From Pectobacterium araliae (GTDB lineage Bacteria > Pseudomonadota > Gammaproteobacteria > Enterobacterales > Enterobacteriaceae): a DNA stretch of 64,000 nucleotides. The position numbers and the translations under genes were made by a program. Below the pieces are notes generated by a model. That model made no database searches and was not told the origin of the DNA. It saw only the letters and a program-made list of their open reading frames with translations. The DNA lies in contig NZ_AP028908.1 of the NCBI RefSeq assembly GCF_037076465.1, forward strand, positions 1,426,001 to 1,490,000, in the 5' to 3' direction. Shown here one piece after another: positions 57,946-64,000 of this stretch; the first letter of the stretch is position 1; each line of letters begins with the position of its first letter.

Positions 57946-57969
57946 TTGAAATAAATGTTTTATTTTATC
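57946..57969. promoter_or_regulatory. Candidate operator upstream of iolG
   Basis: TTGAAATAAATGTTTTATTTTATC is an imperfect AT-rich palindrome about 110 bases before iolG. It closely resembles the reverse complement of the site before iolA, suggesting a common regulator, most simply the RpiR protein at 51631-52488. Confidence 0.5.
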
Positions 57970-58080
57970 TATCAAGATTTGCGATAAAAAGCGGGTGATG
58001 GGGGGAGGAATGCGACTAGCCGTTATCCGTCACTTTTTCAGTCTGGCATTACATGCCACTCAGGCAGCAAGGGAGCATCT

Positions 58081-59067
58081 ATGTTTAACATCGCTTTACT
58101 GGGCGCGGGCCGCATCGGTCAAGTCCATGCCGTGAACATCGCAGCACACAAAGAAACCAACCTGTACGCGGTGGTTGATCCCAATCCAACCAATGCCACG
58201 GCGCTGGCCGAACGTTACCATACCAAAGTAAAAACGGTTGATGAGGTCATGAACGATCCGGCGGTGCATGCCGTCCTGATTGCTTCCGCGACTGACACGC
58301 ACGCTGACCTGATTGAGCTGGCTGCCAAACACGGCAAGGCCATTTTCTGTGAAAAGCCGGTACATCTGGATATTGCTCGCGTTCGCGATTGCCTGACCGT
58401 CGTCAAACAGCAGAACGTGCCATTGTTTGTCGGCTTCAATCGCCGCTACGACCCGCAATTCCGTCGTGTCAAAACCCTGGCGGGTGAAGGCAATATCGGC
58501 AAGCCGGAATCTCTCCTGATTATCTCCCGCGATCCGTCGCCACCGCCTGCTGAGTATGTCCGCGTTTCCGGCGGTATGTTCCGCGACATGACGATCCATG
58601 ATTTCGATATGGCACGTTTCATTATGGGTGAAGAGCCCGTGTCGGTCTTTGCACAAGGCAGTAATTTGGTCGATCCGGCGATTGGTGAAGCGGGCGACAT
58701 CGATACCGCGTTTATCGTGCTGAAATTTGCTTCTGGCGCGATGGCGACCATCGTCAACAGCCGCCGCTCCGGCTACGGCTACGATCAGCGTCTCGAATTG
58801 CATGGCGCGAAGGGCGTGCTCAGCGCGGGCAACATCCGCGAAAACGTGGTCGAGCAGTGGACCGACGACGGCTGTCTGGTGGCGAAACCCGAATACTTCT
58901 TCCTGCAACGCTATCACGCCGCCTACGCGGCAGAGTGGCAGCACTTTGTCGATGTGCTGAATGGCCTCACGAAGCCGGAATGCTCCGGTCTGGACGGTGA
59001 GCGTGCGCTGAATCTGGCGGATAAAGCCTTTGAATCCCTGGCTCAAGGCAAGGAGGTCGCCGTGTAA
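58081..59067 (+). CDS. iolG: myo-Inositol 2-dehydrogenase (Gfo/Idh/MocA family)
   Basis: A 328-residue oxidoreductase. 'IALLGAGRIGQVHAVNI' is the N-terminal NAD-binding motif, 'FCEKPVHLD' carries the EKP catalytic Lys (about residue 95), and 'GGMFRDMTIHDFDMARFIMGEEP' contains the conserved D-x3-H pair. It oxidises myo-inositol to scyllo-inosose, the first step of the pathway. AAGGGAG precedes the ATG. First gene after the zeta cassette; the transporter genes follow. Confidence 0.92.
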   Translation: MFNIALLGAGRIGQVHAVNIAAHKETNLYAVVDPNPTNATALAERYHTKVKTVDEVMNDPAVHAVLIASATDTHADLIELAAKHGKAIFCEKPVHLDIARVRDCLTVVKQQNVPLFVGFNRRYDPQFRRVKTLAGEGNIGKPESLLIISRDPSPPPAEYVRVSGGMFRDMTIHDFDMARFIMGEEPVSVFAQGSNLVDPAIGEAGDIDTAFIVLKFASGAMATIVNSRRSGYGYDQRLELHGAKGVLSAGNIRENVVEQWTDDGCLVAKPEYFFLQRYHAAYAAEWQHFVDVLNGLTKPECSGLDGERALNLADKAFESLAQGKEVAV

Positions 59068-59147
59068 TCGTATCGGCATCGGCACATCGCGTTTTACCTG
59101 CTTTCAACCCTACACCCATACTCATAACAGAAGCAGAGAAAAGACAT

Positions 59148-60086
59148 ATGAAAAAGATCATCAGCGTTTCCGCAATCGCCATCGCACTGGGTCTGTCTGG
59201 TTTTGCTCAGGCTCAAAATGAACAAATCGTTTTCAGTACGCCGAATCTCGCCATGCCGTTTGAAGTTCATATGCAGCGCACTGCCGTTAAAGCCGCCAAA
59301 GAACTGGGGGTGAACTTGCAGGTGCTGGATGGGCAGGGTAGCTCGCCTAAGCAGGCCGCCGATTTAGAGAATGCCATCACGCGTGGGGCACAGGGCTTTG
59401 TTGTGTCACCGAATGACGTCAACGCGGTGTCCAGCGCGGTGACCGATATTCAGGATGCCAAGCTACCGGTGGTGACGCTGGATCGTTCGGTAAAAACGGA
59501 AAAAGCGGTGCCGCACTTTGGGGCTAATAACTACAAAGGCGGTCAGGCGATTGCCGACTATGTCAAAACCAAGTTCCCGAATGGTGCAGAGATCATTCTG
59601 CTGACGGGGCAGCCAGGCTCGTCTTCCAACATCGAACGCACGCAGGGGATTCGCGACAGCCTGAAAGCGGGCGGTAGCAAGTACCACATTGTTGCTGACC
59701 AGACAGGGAACTGGATGCGTTCCGAAGGGATGCGCATCGTTGAAAGTGTGTTTCCTTCGCTGCCTAAACGCCCGCAGGTGATCCTCTCTGCGAATGACGA
59801 CATGGCGCTGGGTGCGATTGAAGCGTTACAGGGTCAGGGGCTGAAACCTGGCGACGTGATGGTAACGGGCTTTGATGCCGTGCCGGAAGCGCTAGCGCGT
59901 GTACGTGACGGTTGGCTGGCGGTTACCGCCGATCAGCGTCCGGGCTATGCGGTGACCACGGCGTTAACGCAATTAACCAATAACATCCGCAGTAAAGCGC
60001 CTATCACTGGGGCTGACTACCAACCGACCATGATTACCCAAGATAACCTGAACGATGCCGAGCGCATTGGCGAAGCGGGTAAATAA
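59148..60086 (+). CDS. Inositol/sugar ABC transporter substrate-binding protein
   Basis: A 312-residue periplasmic protein. The signal peptide MKKIISVSAIAIALGLSGFAQA is followed by a ribose-binding-protein-like fold ('QIVFSTPNLAMPFEVHMQRTAVKAAKELGVNLQVLDGQGS', 'GAQGFVVSPNDVNAV', 'VVTLDRSV', 'VILSANDDMALGAIEALQ'). Next to iolG and an ABC ATPase and permease, it most likely binds myo-inositol. An intergenic hairpin after it probably keeps its mRNA more abundant than the rest. Confidence 0.9.
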   Translation: MKKIISVSAIAIALGLSGFAQAQNEQIVFSTPNLAMPFEVHMQRTAVKAAKELGVNLQVLDGQGSSPKQAADLENAITRGAQGFVVSPNDVNAVSSAVTDIQDAKLPVVTLDRSVKTEKAVPHFGANNYKGGQAIADYVKTKFPNGAEIILLTGQPGSSSNIERTQGIRDSLKAGGSKYHIVADQTGNWMRSEGMRIVESVFPSLPKRPQVILSANDDMALGAIEALQGQGLKPGDVMVTGFDAVPEALARVRDGWLAVTADQRPGYAVTTALTQLTNNIRSKAPITGADYQPTMITQDNLNDAERIGEAGK

Positions 60087-60128
60087 ACCGTTTTCCACGC
60101 CATTGTTAAATCATAAAAGGTATTCAGC

Positions 60129-60148
60129 AGGCCGCCTCCGCGCGGCCT
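60129..60148 (+). repeat. Intergenic hairpin between binding protein and ATPase genes
   Basis: A perfect 7-bp GC-rich stem (AGGCCGC / GCGGCCT) with a 6-base loop lies in the 80-base gap. No T run follows. Such hairpins protect the 3' end of binding-protein mRNA in many ABC operons. Confidence 0.6.
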
Positions 60149-60166
60149 TGCAAGAGGAAGGTACGC

Positions 60167-61714
60167 ATGACGGAACCCCTACTTAACATCACCAATCTGG
60201 CAAAGAGCTTCTCTGGCGTCTGGGCGCTAAGTCATGCGCAACTGACCGTACAGCCGGGAGAAATACATGCGCTATTGGGAGAAAACGGCGCGGGTAAATC
60301 GACGCTGTTAAAGGCGCTGGCTGGGGCGCAGCCGCAGACCAGCGGTGATATCTGGTTTGGCGGCGAGACGCTGTTACCGCTCGAATCGCCCGTTGAACGC
60401 CAAAAGCGGGGGATTATCACCATTTATCAGGAATTTAATTTGCTGCCGAACATGAGCGTGGCGGAGAACATGTTCCTGGGACGCGAGCCGCAGCGTAGCA
60501 GCGTATTTGTGGACGCGCTGGCGGTGAATCGTGAGGCGAAAGCGGTACTGGATTATCTGAAATTGAACATTGCGCCGACGACACAGGTCGCGCGTTTGAG
60601 CGTGGCGCAGCAGCAGATGGTGGAAATCGCCAGAGCGCTGACGCTGAACGCCAAGCTGATTGTGATGGACGAACCGTCGGCGGCGCTGAGCGACAGTGAA
60701 GTTGACAGCCTGCACCGCGTGGTGCGCGAGTTGAAAGGGCGCGGCGTGAGCGTGGTGTATGTCACGCACCGGCTGCACGAAGTCTTCCAACTGTGCGATC
60801 GGTTTACCGTATTTCAGGACGGCCGCTACACCGGTTCTGGGGACGTCGCCAGCACCAATGTGCAGGAGATTATTCGCCTGATGGTCGGCCGTGACGTGGT
60901 GTTTAACCGCCGTCCGCCTGCGGAAACGCATCATCAGGATAAGTCGGTACGGCTGGCGGTGAAGGGCTTAAGCCGGGAAAAACCGCCGCTGGATGCGCAC
61001 GGCATTGCGCTAAAGGACATCAGTTTTCAGGTACATGCGGGGGAAGTGCTCGGTATCGCAGGGCTGGTGGGGGCGGGGCGTACGGAAATTGCGCGCTGCC
61101 TGTTCGGTGCAGACGCGTTCTCTACCGGTGAATTTGTGTTGGATGACGAACCCTATTACCCCTCTACGCCACTGCATGCGCTGTCGCAAGGCATCGCGCT
61201 GGTGCCGGAAGATCGTAAGAAAGAAGGCGCAGTGTTGGGGCTGTCGATCAGGGAAAACATCTCGCTTTCCAACCTCTCGTCGCTGATGCGTTGGCGCTGG
61301 TTTGTCGACACCCGTAAAGAAGACGATTTGATTGACGCCTACCGCCAGGCGCTGCACATCAAGATGGTGAACAGCGAGCAGGAGGTGCGCAAGCTGTCGG
61401 GGGGGAATCAGCAAAAGGTGATTCTTGCCCGCTGCATGGCGCTGAACCCCAAAGTATTGATCGTGGATGAGCCCACGCGCGGCATCGATGTCGGCACCAA
61501 GTCAGAAGTCCATCAGGTGCTGTTCGATATGGCGAAACGGGGCGTCGCCGTGATTGTGATTTCCTCCGACCTGCCGGAGATCATGGCGATTTCCGACCGT
61601 ATTATCACGCTCAGTGAAGGGCGGATCAGCGGGGAAATTCATGGCGATGACGCCACAGAAGAAAAACTGATGACGATGATGGCCATTTGCCACGACGCAT
61701 TACACGCAGCATAA
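60167..61714 (+). CDS. Sugar/inositol ABC transporter ATP-binding protein
   Basis: A 515-residue protein with two ABC domains, as in RbsA/MglA. The first has Walker A GENGAGKST (near 40), signature 'LSVAQQQMVEIARAL' and Walker B 'LIVMDEPSAAL'. The second has 'GLVGAGRTE', signature 'LSGGNQQKVILARC' and Walker B 'VLIVDEPTRGID'. The first signature (LSVAQ) and second Walker A are degenerate, which is common in this family. AGGAAGG precedes the ATG. The permease begins 12 bases after its end. Confidence 0.93.
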   Translation: MTEPLLNITNLAKSFSGVWALSHAQLTVQPGEIHALLGENGAGKSTLLKALAGAQPQTSGDIWFGGETLLPLESPVERQKRGIITIYQEFNLLPNMSVAENMFLGREPQRSSVFVDALAVNREAKAVLDYLKLNIAPTTQVARLSVAQQQMVEIARALTLNAKLIVMDEPSAALSDSEVDSLHRVVRELKGRGVSVVYVTHRLHEVFQLCDRFTVFQDGRYTGSGDVASTNVQEIIRLMVGRDVVFNRRPPAETHHQDKSVRLAVKGLSREKPPLDAHGIALKDISFQVHAGEVLGIAGLVGAGRTEIARCLFGADAFSTGEFVLDDEPYYPSTPLHALSQGIALVPEDRKKEGAVLGLSIRENISLSNLSSLMRWRWFVDTRKEDDLIDAYRQALHIKMVNSEQEVRKLSGGNQQKVILARCMALNPKVLIVDEPTRGIDVGTKSEVHQVLFDMAKRGVAVIVISSDLPEIMAISDRIITLSEGRISGEIHGDDATEEKLMTMMAICHDALHAA

Positions 61715-61726
61715 CGGAGGTGACGC

Positions 61727-62758
61727 ATGTCCCAGCAGCCGCTTTCTAAGAGTATTACGCCGTCCAATTCACGTGGACGTTTTGATCCCATTGCCTTTTT
61801 TGAACGCTTTGGCGTGTTTATTTTCATGATTTTGCTGCTGATTTTCTTTCAGTCGCAGAACAGCAACTTCCTGTCCGAACGCAACATCACCAACATCCTG
61901 ACCGAAGTCTCCATCTACGGGATCATGGCCGTAGGGATGACGTTTGTCATTTTGACTGCCGGGATCGACCTGTCCGTCGGCTCGATTCTGGCGGTGTGTG
62001 CCATCACCGCCGCCTCGGTGATTAAAGGCGACAACTTCACCACCGTCGATCCTGATGCCTGGTACGGCTTGAGCTGGTTGGTTGCATTGGGCGTCTGTCT
62101 GGCGATGGGCACCTTCATTGGTTTCCTGCATGGCTTGGGGGTGACCAAACTGCGTCTGCCGCCGTTCATCGTCACGTTGGGTGGGATGACCATCTGGCGT
62201 GGGTTAACGCTGGTGATGAACGACGGTGCGCCAATTGCTGGTTTTGACCCCGGCTATCGCTGGTGGGGACGGGGAGAGATTCTCGGTATTTCGGTGCCGA
62301 TCTGGATCTTCGCACTGGTCGCCTTGATGGGGTATCTGGCGCTGCATAAAACCCGCTGGGGTCGCTTTGTATACGCCATCGGCGGCAACACCGAAGCCGC
62401 GCGTCTGGCTGGGGTGAATGTGCAACGCGTACTGGTCAGCGTCTACGTCGTGATTGGCTGTCTGGCAGGTCTGGCGGGCTTTATTCTCAGCGCCCGTCTC
62501 GGTAGCGCAGAAGCCGTCGCGGGGATCACTTTCGAGCTGCGCGTGATCGCCTCGGTAGTGATTGGCGGCACCTCGCTGATGGGCGGCTATGGCCGGATCA
62601 GCGGCACCATTATTGGTTCGATCATCATGGGCATTCTGATTAACGGGCTGGTGTTGATGAACGTATCGGCTTACTACCAGCAGATTATCACCGGGTTAAT
62701 TATCGTGCTGGCCGTGGCGTTCGACACCTATGCCAAGAGCCGTCGCGGCGCTATCTAA
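61727..62758 (+). CDS. Sugar/inositol ABC transporter permease
   Basis: A 343-residue RbsC-like permease with about nine transmembrane helices. 'GIMAVGMTFVILTAGIDLSVGSILAVCAITAA' and 'GGNTEAARLAGVNVQRVLVSVYVVIGCLAGLAGFILSARLGSAEAVAG' are the family signatures, the latter containing the EAA-like ATPase contact. GGAGGTGA before the ATG is a near-perfect ribosome site. It completes a binding protein-ATPase-permease set. Confidence 0.94.
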   Translation: MSQQPLSKSITPSNSRGRFDPIAFFERFGVFIFMILLLIFFQSQNSNFLSERNITNILTEVSIYGIMAVGMTFVILTAGIDLSVGSILAVCAITAASVIKGDNFTTVDPDAWYGLSWLVALGVCLAMGTFIGFLHGLGVTKLRLPPFIVTLGGMTIWRGLTLVMNDGAPIAGFDPGYRWWGRGEILGISVPIWIFALVALMGYLALHKTRWGRFVYAIGGNTEAARLAGVNVQRVLVSVYVVIGCLAGLAGFILSARLGSAEAVAGITFELRVIASVVIGGTSLMGGYGRISGTIIGSIIMGILINGLVLMNVSAYYQQIITGLIIVLAVAFDTYAKSRRGAI

Positions 62759-62797
62759 GCCGCGCTCATACCGACTATTTTTCTCACCGAGGTGGAT

Positions 62798-63931
62798 ATG
62801 AAGGATGTACGCATTGGGTTAATCGGCACGGGCTATATCGGTCGTGCGCATGCTATCGCCTACGCACAGGCACCGACGGTCTTCCCGCTGAAAGGCAATC
62901 TGGTGAAAGCCATGCTGGCGGAAGTGTCGCCGGAACTGGCGGCTAAACGGGCGCAGGAATTTGGCTTTCAGCGCTCAACGGGGGACTGGCATGAACTGGT
63001 GGCGGACCCAGACATTGACGTGGTGGATATCTGCGCGCCGAATTTTCTGCATAAAACGATGGCGATGGCCGCCATTCAGCATGGCAAGCATGTTTACTCG
63101 GAAAAACCGCTGGCGCTGAACGCGCGTGATGCCCGAGAAATGGTCGATGCTGCGCAGCGGGCAGGGGTGAAAACGCTGGTGGGGTTCAACTACATGAAGA
63201 ACCCGACCTCACAGTTGGCTAAAGAGATTATTGCCAGCGGCGAGATTGGCGAGGTGGTGCACTTTTACGGCACACACAATGAGGACTATTTGGCCGATCC
63301 GAACAAACCCGCAGATTGGCACTGCTTCAAAGAAACGGCTGGGCTGGGGGCGTTGGACGATCTGGCGGCGCACATCGTCAACATGGCGCAGTATCTGGTA
63401 GGCGATATCGCCAGCGTCTGCGGCGATCTGCAAACGGTGATTACGCAGCGTCCAACGGCTCCGGGCAGCAGCGAGGTTGTACTGGTTGAGAATGAAGATC
63501 AGGCGCATGCCATGGTGCGGTTTGTCAGCGGCGCACGCGGCGTGATTGAAACCTCACGCATCGCCTGCGGCCGCAAAATGGGCCTGACCTACGTGGTGAC
63601 GGGCACCAAAGGCACGCTGAGTTTCACGCAGGAACGCATGGCGGAGCTGAAGCTCTATCGGCATGACGAACCGGAACATCGGCAGGGATTTAAAACGCTA
63701 CTGACCGGACCACAGCATCCTGATTATGCGGCCTTCTGCGCCAGTGCCGGACACGGTATTGGATTCAACGATCAGAAAACGGTAGAGGTGCGCGATCTGA
63801 TTGACGGTATTGCGGCTGACGTCCCCATGTGGCCGGATTTCGAAGAGGGCTGGAAAGTCTCGCGAGTTCTGGATGCGATCGTGCAGTCACACGAAACGGC
63901 GCGTTGGGTGAATGTGGACGAGGTGGGCTAA
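62798..63931 (+). CDS. Gfo/Idh/MocA family dehydrogenase (inositol pathway)
   Basis: A 377-residue oxidoreductase distinct from iolG. 'RIGLIGTGYIGRAHAIAYAQAP' binds NAD(P), 'VYSEKPLALNARDARE' holds the EKP Lys, and 'GLGALDDLAAHIVNMAQYLVGDI' the conserved D-x3-H. It may handle a different inositol isomer (scyllo- or D-chiro-inositol) or a sugar analogue. GAGG 6 bases before ATG 62798 decides the start over GTG 62792. Confidence 0.88.
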   Translation: MKDVRIGLIGTGYIGRAHAIAYAQAPTVFPLKGNLVKAMLAEVSPELAAKRAQEFGFQRSTGDWHELVADPDIDVVDICAPNFLHKTMAMAAIQHGKHVYSEKPLALNARDAREMVDAAQRAGVKTLVGFNYMKNPTSQLAKEIIASGEIGEVVHFYGTHNEDYLADPNKPADWHCFKETAGLGALDDLAAHIVNMAQYLVGDIASVCGDLQTVITQRPTAPGSSEVVLVENEDQAHAMVRFVSGARGVIETSRIACGRKMGLTYVVTGTKGTLSFTQERMAELKLYRHDEPEHRQGFKTLLTGPQHPDYAAFCASAGHGIGFNDQKTVEVRDLIDGIAADVPMWPDFEEGWKVSRVLDAIVQSHETARWVNVDEVG

Positions 63932-63976
63932 TACGCCAGCTGACGTGATTTCTTCTTTTTTACAGGATTGGCCGCT

Positions 63977-64000
63977 ATGAGTAAGGAAAAGACGTTTGAT
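63977..64000 (+). CDS. Start of the next gene in the iol operon (partial)
   Basis: An ATG at 63977 opens MSKEKTFD and runs off the window. The position after a Gfo/Idh/MocA gene and the first residues would suit an IolC-type sugar kinase, but eight codons cannot prove it. Confidence 0.45.

Noticed and set aside
58096..59085. 329-codon open frame antisense to iolG
   Set aside because: It is the mirror of a well-supported dehydrogenase in a GC-rich gene, lacks a family match and has no convincing ribosome site.

Overview
The window looks like a chromosomal segment from a soft-rot enterobacterium, most likely Pectobacterium or a close relative. The housekeeping genes (metG, apbC, udk, dcd, asmA, dcuC, galF, gnd) are close to their Escherichia coli counterparts, while the accessory content (an exopolysaccharide locus next to yjbEFGH, a kumamolisin-type protease, an inositol cluster) suits a plant-associated Pectobacteriaceae member. 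The genus is inferred from gene content only; no database was searched.

Layout. Positions 1-2190 (minus) hold an LVIVD-repeat protein cut by the window edge and a periplasmic sugar-type binding protein. Positions 2456-7052 (minus) are a three-subunit, Tat-exported formate dehydrogenase whose catalytic selenocysteine is replaced by an ordinary cysteine. Next come metG (minus) and, on plus, apbC, udk, dcd, asmA and dcuC. A HepT/MntA toxin-antitoxin pair and the TerC-CBS membrane protein YoaE lie on minus (15732-18234).

Positions 18235-42670 are a large surface-polysaccharide locus: a leader with a possible RcsAB box and a clear ops/JUMPstart element, a WecA-like transferase, wza-wzb-wzc, a very strong hairpin, wbaP, glycosyltransferases, rmlBACD (dTDP-L-rhamnose), an EpsG-type polymerase (wzy), more glycosyltransferases, wzx, ugd, galF and gnd. 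The centre (about 24-38.8 kb) is AT-rich and carries a decayed gene and an IS1-family relic, as expected for a serotype-variable region. The logic is a Wzx/Wzy-dependent pathway: WbaP (and perhaps the WecA-like enzyme) starts the repeat unit, the transferases extend it, Wzx flips it, Wzy polymerises it, and Wza/Wzb/Wzc control length and export.

A second polysaccharide-secretion operon, yjbEFGH, follows immediately (43117-47057). Then come a predicted secreted chorismate mutase and a kumamolisin-like S53 peptidase as a tight pair, a truncated BglG antiterminator relic with its terminator, and a MASE2-GGDEF diguanylate cyclase of the DgcC/AdrA type.

Positions 51631-64000 are a myo-inositol uptake and catabolism cluster: an RpiR-type regulator diverging from iolA and iolD, then iolG, a complete sugar ABC transporter, a second Gfo/Idh/MocA dehydrogenase and the start of another gene. 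A minus-strand, AT-richer zeta-toxin cassette with two unrecognised small proteins (56528-57783) is inserted between iolD and iolG. Similar AT-rich palindromic motifs precede iolA and iolG and are candidate operators for the RpiR regulator. No tRNA, rRNA or CRISPR array was seen.
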